Below are positions 31,563-42,612 of a DNA stretch of 64,000 nucleotides, in pieces. This DNA is from Platynereis dumerilii. Taxonomy: Eukaryota > Annelida > Polychaeta > Phyllodocida > Nereididae. The notes beneath the pieces are model-generated. The model did not search any database. It had not been told where the DNA came from and saw only the letters and a list, made by a program, of their open reading frames with translations. Location: assembly GCA_026936325.1 (NCBI GenBank), contig JAPTHN010000004.1, positions 45,721,289-45,785,288 of the forward strand, read 5' to 3'. Within the stretch, counting starts at the first letter, position 1; every line of letters begins with the position of its first letter. A program made the translations under genes and the position numbers.

Positions 31563-32024
31563 CTTTTTAGTAAGAACGATGGCTTCTGTAAGAAATATTG
31601 CATTTCGCGACCAGACTGTCAACTTCAAAAATGATATATTGCAGGTATATGAAGATATAGTGGAAGGAGGAAAATGAAATACTAACGTTTAGCCTTCTGA
31701 GGGCAACATGGGGAATACAAATAATTCTCGGATATTCGTATTTAGATACTTTTTCTCAGACCAGCTCAGCTGAATATATATCAATTTTGAGGAAAGATTT
31801 TAGATGAAATATTTTATGGATATACCGGTAATGGAACACTGATATTAAGCCATTTGAGAATAGATGCAACTAACCAAATCTGCCCGATACTTAAATCTAG
31901 AGCAAAATTTTGCAAAATTGAATAATTTCTAGCATGATGCAAAGCTTATTTTACACTCAGTAACAAGAAATACAATTGGAAAAAGAAAAAAAAAGTTCTG
32001 GAGTTGGCAGTGGTTCACCCTGCA

Positions 32025-32548
32025 TGAAATGGCTTGCAGATGGCTTGCTGTCGAACAATATTTGTTGTCTCAAGTTTCTGTTTGAACAATGCATACCATT
32101 GATGTGTCAGGAGGAAGTAGGGGGGAAAAAATAATTTCAAAGTTGAAATTGTTCATGCATCTCGATGCATCATCGTTGCACGAAGGCTTGCATCTCAAGT
32201 AACCTTAATTCCATTGGCAGAAAAAAACGTCATGTGATGGAAATCAAACTAAATTAAAGAATGGATGAAGGAGCCCTCCGTTGTTTCGCAAGCGTTAATC
32301 TTCACACAGGGCCAGCAATCAATCACGTGCCATGTTCCGCTCGAGGCCACCGGGAGGCGCTGGAGGGTGCACAAGCCTCACTTTGAGGTCACATGACACA
32401 CAAGGTCGCGTCATGTGACACGCCATGACCCGTCCTTATTGCGCATCATGAAACGTCATAAGATGCATGGCACGTCATGACATCCAGGGTTAAGGACGTA
32501 TTTAGTCATGTGTCCAGCTTGTATTGACAGACTAATATCAATGAAAAT
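32025..32548. promoter_or_regulatory. Conserved module 2, copy 2 (putative regulatory)
   Basis: Same module as 26660-27200. The 10 bp inverted repeat is intact at 32388-32397 and 32410-32419, with the same 12 bp spacer. The LTR element landed about 100 bp to its right. Confidence 0.5.
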
Positions 32549-32648
32549 GAGCAACCGCCGAAGGGAAGAAGACTGCTTGAGGCATATAATGCCAGAAGGG
32601 AGAACCAAAGACGTTTGCAAGTATACAATCTTCCATTTTGGATAGTAT

Positions 32649-33499
32649 TGAAGACAATGATGACAAGACACACGGATGACTCAAATGCTGTTTATTACTC
32701 AGACACTGAGTGCTGGTATAACTGCAAGAACAGAAACACACACATATAAGTACAAGCACACATAACACACATACGCATACACACATACAGACACACACAC
32801 AGATCACAATATCCTTTGCCATATTCAATTACATAATGACACCATAATCCATAATTGAACTACTCATGTTTAATGGATGAATTGTTGGGGGCTTTATGTC
32901 CTTTACTTATGCACAAAGGTAGGCTAAATAGGACAGTAACATAACACAAGTTAATTTGATAAATATACAACTAAACCTAAAGTCTTGAAACTCATTAATT
33001 TGATAAACATACAACTAAACCTAAAGTCTTGAAACTCATTATAAATTCCAAATAAAGTGATTTAATAAGAAGATCAATTACAAATAATTCATGACCAATT
33101 TATAATAAAACAAACAATTAATTCAACTTACAACTTCAAATGGCTCTCCTATGCCTAGCATCACTGCACATCAATGCCCTTTTGCTTCTGTTACATTGTG
33201 AACCTAAATGTACAGAAACACCACTATACTAGCTATTCACAATGACAAAAAATCTAAATTCAATATAATTCAAACTGCTGCTAAATAAAGAGTACAATAA
33301 ATTCTCTTACCTATTACATGTTGAATGGTAAAATACCAATAGATCTTAACCCTTCCTTGACTGTTGACCAAGTGATTTGAATGCATGCAGGAAACATTTC
33401 TCTGCAGCTTTGTTGTTACCCTAACTGTGAAACTGATTCACATACCAAGAATTCTGTGACAAACTGACATTGCACACATCTCATAGACTGTGTGCAACA
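32649..33499 (-). repeat. 3' LTR of the BEL/Pao element
   Basis: On the element strand it starts tgttgcacacag and ends ttgtcttca. It contains an internal 44 bp tandem duplication, a CA-rich tract and, at about 32868-32935, a stretch resembling the 3' tail of SINE-C. Confidence 0.9.
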
Positions 33500-33758
33500 C
33501 TCCCCGGCATTGAATTTATCCTAAATTTAATAAGTTTATCACATTCACATTTGTCACACACCTCGGAAGGTAAAGGCATAAAAAATTACAAATACAAGTG
33601 ATACATTTTACAAAATAGTTTAAAATACATAATAGCATAGAAATATTTACAGAGAGCCTTCAAGAATAATAATCTTCACATTGGTCTCACAAGTTCAGTG
33701 ACCCTTGTTTTGATCTTGACACTTTTGATCAGTCCATCGGATCATGGGTACTCCTATT

Positions 33759-36700
33759 TTATCCATTGGCTAAACACTCCAAGGGATATTTCCATTTGCT
33801 CCTTTGGACTGCAAGGATTTTTCCCAATCTCAATAACCAAGCAACAGCTTTCTTGAGCTTATTCGGTGACAAACAATGCTCCATCAGCTTCTCCATGGGA
33901 CCAAATTCAAGATCACTCAAGAAACACAGCTCGGGTCGTTTCTTCGACTCCCACTTCACCTCCAGATTATCTTCCGACCGAGAACTACACACGTCATCAA
34001 CTTTCCACTCTGACTTGAATTTTCCAAGAAAACTGGGACCAAAGAACCACTCCTTCAGGTTTAACTCCTGAACATCTTGACCATGAGAAACCCGATCAGC
34101 ATCTTTGCCAGATATGTGATGCCACTGCTCCACTGAGGTCGACTTGCACTTACTCAAGGCCAGAGACACACTAATATGACCACTTCGATCTACACATCTC
34201 AAATGAGTAAAACAACCATAAGCCCTTCGGCTGGCGTCACAAAAGTGAAGCAAATCCAGAAATGCGTTTTCAAACCTGGCTGGCTCAACACAATGTAGAA
34301 TCTGCAAGTTCGCTACCATCCGTAGAACTACAAGCCATGCCTCCCAATTCTTCTTCAAATCCGCTGAAACCTCAGAATCCCATGGAATCTTTAACCTGGA
34401 CACCTCCTGAAACAGTAGTTTCCCTGTGACAACTGCTGGGCTCACCAGCCTGAGAGGATCAAATATTGAAGTAACAAAACTCCACATTCGACGTCTAGCA
34501 ACCTCAACATCATGACTAACTGAAACATCAAAGTAAAGAACATCTTTTGTCACATTGCACTTGACACCAAAAGCCTTCGAACGACAATCAGAAGATAAAT
34601 CCTTGACCTCCTTGGCACGTTGACTCTCGGGAATCATTGCCAACAGCTGCAAATCATTTGAGACAAATTTGGAAAAGTTGAAACTAGTTTTTGACAATGC
34701 TGAGTTGGTACCATGAACAACAGTGTTGTTAGACGACTGAAAATTTGGCTTCCAGAGGATAGGAAGTTCGTAATGATGATCTAACTTCCTACAGTTACCT
34801 TCGCATAATTGAGCAACCATTCTATCAGTCACAGACATGGAACTGACTTCATCAGAAATACCTTCATTCTCTATATTCCATAGAGTATTCACCTTTTCTT
34901 CTAATGAATCAGCATGGATGAAATGAGACATAACCGAACGTTTAACCGCTTGCAGAGTCTTTGCAGGACCATTTAGGGACCATCCAAACAATGTCCTCAC
35001 AGCGAAAGGCTCTTGCCTACTGCCTTTCCTCACTTCCAATGGGACCAAAGCCTCTGCGTTATCCTGACCAATCAGTATCTCTACACCACCGGACTCCTTT
35101 AACAAGGGCAAATCCCTGAGATGAGGAAACGAATCACAATTCATAGGTGCTGATCGAACAGGAATTTTGTCAACTACATAGACATGGGAAAGCCAAAGTG
35201 ACTCACTTCCATCCTCAGAAGATACTTTAAGCTTTACAACATCTGACACCTTTTCTTCAGACTTTCCCAGAGTATTCAAAACATACTCTTCACAACTTCC
35301 TTTCAAGCCAAGATCATTTACAAGTCTTCGAGAACAGAAAGTACTGCTTGAAGCAGTGTCTAACAAAGCACACACATGGTAAGTATCATTAACTTTTACA
35401 TTAACAATCGGCATATGAACATCTGCTTCGACACTGACATTGTTAGCTTGTACATGTTTACCTTTCTTGGAAACACCTTCTTTCTTTTCAGAGCTGAGAT
35501 GATCAACGTGGATGTAGCGAGTGTGCTTCTTTCCGCATCCCTGGATGTCACACACCGAAGACTTCCTGCAGTTCTCTGCAACATGATTGCTGAGCAAACA
35601 ATTTTCACAAAGTTTATGATCTTGGACATAACGTAAGCGATCACTTGGCTTCATAGCCTTAAACTTAGAACAGTACAACAATTTGTGATCACTACTACAC
35701 AATGAACATGGAGGCCTCCTCCATCTCGAACCTGACTCATTTACACAAGAAGAGAAAGACGTAGACTGCCAGGAAGCACTGTCACTTTTACCTTTTTCGT
35801 CCGATTTTACCTTGTGGCCACGTTTACCATAGACCGGGTCATTAGCCTCACTTGCCACCCGAGCAACAAAGTCCACAAAAGCTTTAAAGCCTGGGTATTT
35901 CTTTGACTGTTCCTTGGCTTTAAGAGCTATCTTTATCCACCTGTCTTGAAGAAACGACTCCAGACGACCCATAATTGCTACGATAGAGCCTTGATTGTCT
36001 ACTTCATGAAGATGCTCCAGCTGGGACAGAGTCATATAACAACATTGCAGATCGTCTGCAAGCTGCTGAAGATCTTTTGGAGATCGCACCTTTCCCCCGT
36101 GAAGCAAATTATGGATCAGACGTTCCATCACAAGGTGATCATTTCCGAACCTACTATGAAGTATTTCGCGAGCCATCTTGTACCCCTCTCCGCCTTCGAT
36201 AAGAATGCACCCACGAATGGCATTCTTCGCCTCTTTAGCTGTAACACTCAACAAGTGGGTCAATTTCGTACGATCGTCTAGAGAAGTTTTGCCCACAACT
36301 TCATCAAAAGTCATCATAAAGGTGTGAAACTTAGTTGGATCACCAGGAAATGTCTCTATTTCAATCTTAGGACGATTAACCATATGAAGCAACTCACTTG
36401 CGCCCACAGCAGCTCCTGCAGAAGAATTCAGTCCTCCAGTCTCATCTTTAACTGAATCCTTCCGGTCTTGGACTCCTTCACCTTGTTCCCCCAACCACAG
36501 CTTCGTCGAATTGATAGTTGCAATGAAATTGTCTTGGACTGCGTAGAAGTATTTATCGCTCTCCTCCCATTCTGGCTCTGTCTGCAACGTATCATGATAG
36601 CTGTCATGGGTGGTCTCGAAGTCCTCGAATATTTTGATGAGCTGTTCCCTTTCGGCAATCACTCTTTCCTTGTTTTCAAGGGACTTGAACTTCTTGATTG

Positions 36701-36764
36701 CTTGTATCCGCTTGGTGACCATGCCCTTCAGCTTGCCTCTGTTCTTCTTAAGTTCCTCTGCCAT
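33759..36764 (-). CDS. Polyprotein remnant of the BEL/Pao element
   Basis: A 1001-residue frame starting about 35 bp inside the 5' LTR. In order it shows a charged helical gag N-terminus, a DUF1759-like gag segment (begins near IEIETFPGDPTKF), zinc-binding clusters including the knuckle CENCLLSNHVAENC, a retropepsin-like segment of DUF1758 type with ALLDTASSSTF, and C-terminal segments of the pol region typical of BEL/Pao (LLHFCDASRRAYG). The element is treated as a fossil: the frame does not contain a complete pol and is not expected to move by itself. Antisense frames across it are shadows. Confidence 0.85.
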   Translation of the reverse strand: MAEELKKNRGKLKGMVTKRIQAIKKFKSLENKERVIAEREQLIKIFEDFETTHDSYHDTLQTEPEWEESDKYFYAVQDNFIATINSTKLWLGEQGEGVQDRKDSVKDETGGLNSSAGAAVGASELLHMVNRPKIEIETFPGDPTKFHTFMMTFDEVVGKTSLDDRTKLTHLLSVTAKEAKNAIRGCILIEGGEGYKMAREILHSRFGNDHLVMERLIHNLLHGGKVRSPKDLQQLADDLQCCYMTLSQLEHLHEVDNQGSIVAIMGRLESFLQDRWIKIALKAKEQSKKYPGFKAFVDFVARVASEANDPVYGKRGHKVKSDEKGKSDSASWQSTSFSSCVNESGSRWRRPPCSLCSSDHKLLYCSKFKAMKPSDRLRYVQDHKLCENCLLSNHVAENCRKSSVCDIQGCGKKHTRYIHVDHLSSEKKEGVSKKGKHVQANNVSVEADVHMPIVNVKVNDTYHVCALLDTASSSTFCSRRLVNDLGLKGSCEEYVLNTLGKSEEKVSDVVKLKVSSEDGSESLWLSHVYVVDKIPVRSAPMNCDSFPHLRDLPLLKESGGVEILIGQDNAEALVPLEVRKGSRQEPFAVRTLFGWSLNGPAKTLQAVKRSVMSHFIHADSLEEKVNTLWNIENEGISDEVSSMSVTDRMVAQLCEGNCRKLDHHYELPILWKPNFQSSNNTVVHGTNSALSKTSFNFSKFVSNDLQLLAMIPESQRAKEVKDLSSDCRSKAFGVKCNVTKDVLYFDVSVSHDVEVARRRMWSFVTSIFDPLRLVSPAVVTGKLLFQEVSRLKIPWDSEVSADLKKNWEAWLVVLRMVANLQILHCVEPARFENAFLDLLHFCDASRRAYGCFTHLRCVDRSGHISVSLALSKCKSTSVEQWHHISGKDADRVSHGQDVQELNLKEWFFGPSFLGKFKSEWKVDDVCSSRSEDNLEVKWESKKRPELCFLSDLEFGPMEKLMEHCLSPNKLKKAVAWLLRLGKILAVQRSKWKYPLECLANG

Positions 36765-36798
36765 GATGATGATGATGACGTTTGAAGTTTTATACTAT

Positions 36799-37647
36799 TG
36801 AAGACAATGATGACAAGACACACGGATGACTCAAATGCTGTTTATTACTCAGACACTGAGTGCTGGTATAACTGCAAGAACAGAAACACACACATATAAG
36901 TACAAGCACACATAACACACATACGCATACACACATACAGACACACACACAGATCACAATATCCTTTGCCATATTCAATTACATAATGACACCATAATCC
37001 ATAATTGAACTACTCATGTTTAATGGATGAATTGTTGGGGGCTTTATGTCCTTTACTTATGCACAAAGGTAGGCTAAATAGGACAGTAACATAACACAAG
37101 TTAATTTGATAAATATACAACTAAACCTAAAGTCTTGAAACTCATTAATTTGATAAACATACAACTAAACCTAAAGTCTTGAAACTCATTATAAATTCCA
37201 AATAAAGTGATTTAATAAGAAGATCAATTACAAATAATTCATGACCAATTTATAATAAAACAAACAATTAATTCAACTTACAACTTCAAATGGCTCTCCT
37301 ATGCCTAGCATCACTGCACATCAATGCCCTTTTGCTTCTGTTACATTGTGAACCTAAATGTACAGAAACACCACTATACTAGCTATTCACAATGACAAAA
37401 AATCTAAATTCAATATAATTCAAACTGCTGCTAAATAAAGAGTACAATAAATTCTCTTACCTATTACATGTTGATGGTAAAGTACCAATAGATCTTAACC
37501 CTTCCTTGACTGTTGACCAAGTGATTTGAATGCATGCAGGAAACATTTCTCTGCAGCTTTGTTGTTACCCTAACTGTGAAACTGATTCACATACCAGGAA
37601 TTCTGTGACAAACTGACATTGCACACATCTCATAGACTGTGTGCAAC
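36799..37647 (-). repeat. 5' LTR of the BEL/Pao element
   Basis: Aligns end to end with 32649-33499 with only a few differences, and has the same internal duplication and SINE-C-like stretch (about 37018-37085). Confidence 0.9.
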
Positions 37648-40600
37648 GGATAGTATCATGAGATTTGCTGTCTATAGCTTGTTCCTTTTTGAAGTCTATA
37701 AAAAAAAAAATTCTCTCAGACATCAATTACTTTTAAACCAAAAAAAAGATATCTGAAACTGGTTTTGCCTTTCTGTTGTTATTTCACGTTTTTACATTGT
37801 TTTTCTGAAATTCCTGAAATATCAAAATAAATGCATAGAAAATATCTTTTATATATACATACAGGTCTGAAGAATTGAAATACCAAACAAACTTCAATTA
37901 TTAGATCGGGAATGATTTAGTTGTGCCTAGAAGCAAGCAATGGTAGAAAAATTGATGCTGTCCAATTCTTCTCACCAATAAGTTGTATTTCTCTCATTTC
38001 CTCTTTGAGCTACCCAAGATCATGTGACAGCAAGTCCGCTAAACATTAACAGCACATCTTCTCCCTGAAGTCATGCAAGTCCACAAAGCGTCAGACATGT
38101 TACATGTCATGGCATCCCTCTATGCCATGAAATTATTTGCGCTTGCGGGCTGCAATGCAAGAATGTTTGTTAATGAGAGCAATGGCATCCATCACTGAGG
38201 TCTGGTGCTGTCCTAAATGCCACCAAAATGTAAAGGCAATGTACTGAATCCCACCACACACATACAAATGCATATCATATGAAACAAACCAAGAAGATTT
38301 CTGAACTTGAAGATTAATATCATTAATGACATTAATATTGAATATAAATTGTAAATGCAATAATGTTTTGGAGAATGTGGTAGCATAAACAATTGTAAAT
38401 TTCGGAATGTGCACTTTCCCAAACGATAATGTCAAAATAACATTGGGTTTTCCCAACTCAAAATGGTACACATGATTCTTTCAAAGAGTAGTTATATAGA
38501 GGATGATTTGGTTTTTACATTGGGTCTTTCTATCATATTACTCACAAATTTACAATTATATGCAAAAATATACACTGTATGTAGTGATGTAATCCAAAAA
38601 TAAATTCCATACCAAGGGTGTGTAGAAGATGCTCTCAGAATATGAAGGAGGAACCCAGAATGTTAAAGAAGAATGTTTATGCAGTGTTCCATAATTACAT
38701 TGTGGGTTGAATGCTGACAAAATGTGATTTGTAACAAGAATGGCTGATAACGAAATGTGGAAACCTTTTTGTAGCAACACCATCTGGAATGTGGGTCACA
38801 CAAGAAGTAGGTCAGCTTTATTTTCCTTCTTTTGTGGTGATTGTGAGGCTGATTTACATCTCTGATTCCGTTTCTGCAGCTGAGTACATAAAACACTCCT
38901 TCGGGGCAAGTTTGTTCAATTTCTTAGCCAGCTCGGGCTGCAGTGTTTCAATAAGGGTCCATGTTGAAGTCGTGAAATTGCAAAAGTAGGTCAGTGGGTC
39001 GGGGAATTTGCATTTAGATGAGATTAGGTGGGGTGGATGTCATATGATGCTCATGGGATCTCACTAGTTCTTAGGAGAATGAATTCAGAAACAATAAGAA
39101 GACAGTTGAAGACACCCTGAGACCCTGAGACAGTTAATTAATTCGACGTCAATTTGAGCCTTGAGGGCGGTCCGCATTGCTGATTTCTGAGCAACAAGCA
39201 AGATTCGGGCTTGATGAGTAAATTGATTCATCATTCTCTTAATTAGAATACCCCGGCTGACTCGGTTGTCCGGATGTGGTGTAACACAGTGACAAAGAAG
39301 TGAGAAATTCTGCTGCTCATGTGTCGTCGTGTCTCCGTTTCACTCCATGTCTTGCAAAATGTGTTGCTCCATGTGTTGCTCGAGCAACACGTTTCTTCAG
39401 CAACAGATTTGGCAAAAGTTGGAATCAAGCACAGCGCAACAACTCATTAAGCACCACAGCCATTACCAACCTGTTTTCCTGATGGTCTTTGCTTTCCAGA
39501 ATGAAATAATAATAATCAAAGGGCATTATTGTTTCATACAATGTGTTGTAGCAATAAGACTAGTTTATTCGGCATATCATAATGGATTGCATAGAAGTTA
39601 CTAGCACTGATTTGTTGCTGTTTGTCATGAGTAAACTTTTGTGGCCATCTCCCGTGGATGCCTTATAGAGTATCCCTTGCAAACCATGATACCAGCCTAC
39701 CCTGAGCTCTGGTATCTCCAATTTCAAACTGTTTATCATAAGTTATTAACAAATGAGATCGTTCGTATACCTTTTACTTGTAAAGGAGATTAGTTATCTT
39801 GGGTTCACGCTGCCTTGGAGAAACAGTATGATAAGCTCTCCATCAGCATGAGGTGTGCACATAAAATACGTCTTTTGGTAATTTTCTTGGTATCTGATTT
39901 GTACTCCTCAACGTGTTTGGTGTCTCAATATAAACAACATTTCTGTTGGTGACAATGTTTTGTAACATGCCGATAAAGTCACTATGACTAATCAGTTCGC
40001 TTCACAACTGATACTGTCCTCTATGAATATTTCAGAATAATCGTATTACTCTTCCAGAATAAAAAAATGAATAAATAAACTCTCTCTGACAATGACCAGA
40101 AAAATATATATGTATTAATGATATCACTCGGAGATTTCAAAATTGGAAAAGGGACAATTTACAATATACCGGTAATGGCTTTGGAAACAATATTTTCAGA
40201 TATATCCAGAGTAGAGCACTTGGGATGTTTTCAAGAAATGTTTTTTTTCTTCAAAAATGCTAATATTGAATTTGGAATTATACGAATTAAAAATCGCTGT
40301 GTGACAGATATCTGTGGATCAATAATGCTACAGAATAGAAACTCCCACACATGCTTAGTTCGACGTTGGAAGATATGCTTTATACCAATTTTCATGAAAC
40401 ATATCCTGTTTTTTTTTGTTTGCTTGAGATTTTAAAAGCAACTCTACCTACCTTATGGAAGCAATTTGCAAAGACTAATAGCGATTTTATGCTCAATACA
40501 AGGACAATAAACCACGACAAACTCTACGATCTCATACTATAATGCGCTTTCAAATGTACAAATGTGCAAATATGATACGATCATTGACAAACACCGTTGC

Positions 40601-41463
40601 CCAAGGCCATCCTAACTGGGGACACTCAATTCATGGAGGTGCAAAGCATCTTAGCAATGCAAATTCAGTACTTTCCAAGGGGCATTCAGGCTTCCTGCAT
40701 GTCTTCTTGAATATTTCAGGCTAATTGGAACAAGCAGGGCCTACCAATGATGTGATTAGCAAACAAACAGCTCTTCGTTCTGTGCATTGTACTGTGTGGA
40801 TCAAAGTAGAGCAAACCTGTGTCTGTACAATCAAATGATTCTTTCATTGAATACCCCTACATTTGTTTTTTTTTCATATTTATAAATATTTGCCAGATTT
40901 ATTTTGTTTTTTATGTTTTATGCTTGTAGGTACATTACACGCATAGTTACACTCTTTAAAATTGTTGTATATGTTGTTTTGTCATTGAAAGATCTCATTA
41001 AAAATATCAAATTATAAAAATAGTTTATCTTTATCTCTTTCTCCCCTATCAAGCAAAATTACTGTTTCAAAGAGCTATGAAAAATGTCAATCTGAATCAA
41101 TTAACAGTGTAAATTTAAGGTGATTGAGAAAATTTTGTAACCAACAGAGATCTTGTCTGATTTTTGCAAAGTTTTGCACACAGGCCTACAGTTTGTTTTA
41201 GACCTGTTAGCAGCAGCAAATAACAGTAATAGTTGACCACAACTGCATTAGTCAAGCTGCTGCAAACGTTTTGAAAAAATGTCATGATTTAGTAGTTGAA
41301 TAAAAAAAAGTGACTCATGACATGAATTTTGACATATAGTTTTTCCGGAAATGTGATTCCTTGGACATCTGATAGTAACACTTTTTATTGCAATATAGAT
41401 ATAAAATATATATCATTGGATATTTTGTCTTGTTTGCATAACCGACCAAAGAACCACATTGAT

Positions 41464-41687
41464 TCCCGAGCCATATATCTCACGTCTCAATGGCACAAGA
41501 GGCTGACGAGGGAGGATGGAAACATTTCCGGCAGCATCAGCGACATCCCTCAGAAGACGCCAAAGCATTAGGCGATTTGACACCTGTCCGCTTATGACGG
41601 CCCTTGATTAATGGTCGTAATGGTCTCAATGGGCTGAGATGGACGTCCCAAACTGAAATTATGGCTGCCAACCTAAGGTCATAAGGC
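41464..41687. promoter_or_regulatory. Conserved module 1, copy 3 (putative regulatory)
   Basis: Same module as 26019-26241, with only a few substitutions and the homeodomain-type core intact. Confidence 0.5.
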
Positions 41688-42089
41688 TTTTAGTAAGAAC
41701 GATGGCTTCAGTAAGAAATATTGCATTTCACGACCAGACTGTCAACTTCGAAAATGATATATTACGGGTATATGAAGATATAGGAGAAAGAAGAAAATGA
41801 AATGCTAACATTAAGCCTTCTGAGGGCAACATGGGGAATACAAATAATTATTAGATATTTGTATTTAGATACTTTTTCTCAGACCAATTCAACTGAATAT
41901 ATATTAATTTTGAGGAAAGATTTTAGATGAAATGTTTTATGGATATACCGACATGGAACACTGATACCAAGCCATTTGAGGATAGATTACAACTGACCAA
42001 ATCTACCGGATATTTTTGCACAAAGGTTTTCAAAATTGAATAACATTTCATGATGTAATTCTTATTTACTACCAGAACAAACAGTTCTG

Positions 42090-42612
42090 GAGTTGGCTTG
42101 CAGATGGCTTGCTGTCAAACAATATTTGTTGTCTCAAGTTTCTGTTTGAACAATGCATACCATTGATGTGTCAGGAGGAAGTAGGGGGGAAAAAATAATT
42201 TCAAAGTTGAAATTGTTCATGCATCTTGATGCATCATCGTTGCACGAAGGCTTTGCATCTCAAGTAACCTTAATTCCATTGGCAGAAAAAAACGTCATGT
42301 GATGGAAATCAAACTAAATTAAAGAATGGATGAAGGAGCCCTTCGTTGTTTCACAAGCGTTAATCTTCACACAGGGCCAACAATCAATCATGCGCCATGT
42401 TCCGCTCGAGGCCACCGGGAGGCGCTGGAGGGTGCACAAGCCTCACTTTGAGGTCACATGACACACAAGGTCGCGTCATGTGACACTCCATGACCCGTCC
42501 TTACTGCGCATCATGAAACGTCATAAGACCCATGGCACGTCATGACATCCAGGGTTAAGGACGTATTTAGTCATGTGTCCAGCTTGTATTGACAGACTAA
42601 TATCAATGAACA
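42090..42612. promoter_or_regulatory. Conserved module 2, copy 3 (putative regulatory)
   Basis: Same module as 26660-27200. The inverted repeat is intact at 42453-42462 and 42475-42484. The cacgtg of copies 1 and 2 is changed to catgcg here. Sequence just left of the module is shorter than in the other copies. Confidence 0.5.

Larger units (their letters stand above)
32649..37647 (-). mobile_element. BEL/Pao LTR retroelement, young but broken
   Basis: A fossil LTR element in reverse orientation, flanked by a 9 bp direct repeat, ggatagtat (32640-32648 and 37648-37656). The counterpart sites in tandem copies 1 and 3 lack it. The two LTRs of about 850 bp are nearly identical, so the insertion is recent and later than the triplication. 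A purine-rich tract abuts the 3' LTR; no primer-binding site was recognised. The internal frame has gag-like, zinc-knuckle, protease and partial pol segments of BEL/Pao type. Compared with full family members it is broken, with about one or two breaks, and looks non-autonomous. Confidence 0.9.
29982..40114. repeat. Tandem 5 kb unit, copy 2, split by an LTR element
   Basis: The two halves, 29982-32648 and 37648-40114, align with copies 1 and 3 on either side of the LTR element insertion. Its left half is about 97% like copy 3 by eye; its right half differs more. No protein gene of its own is seen. Confidence 0.93.

Noticed and set aside
35376-36785. Plus-strand frames opposite the LTR-element polyprotein
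   Set aside because: Antisense shadows of a long coding frame.
41329-41571. Small frame ending in a conserved SQWHKRL...PKH segment, present in all three array copies
   Set aside because: Copy differences mostly alter amino acids and the upstream part is not kept, so the conservation looks non-coding.
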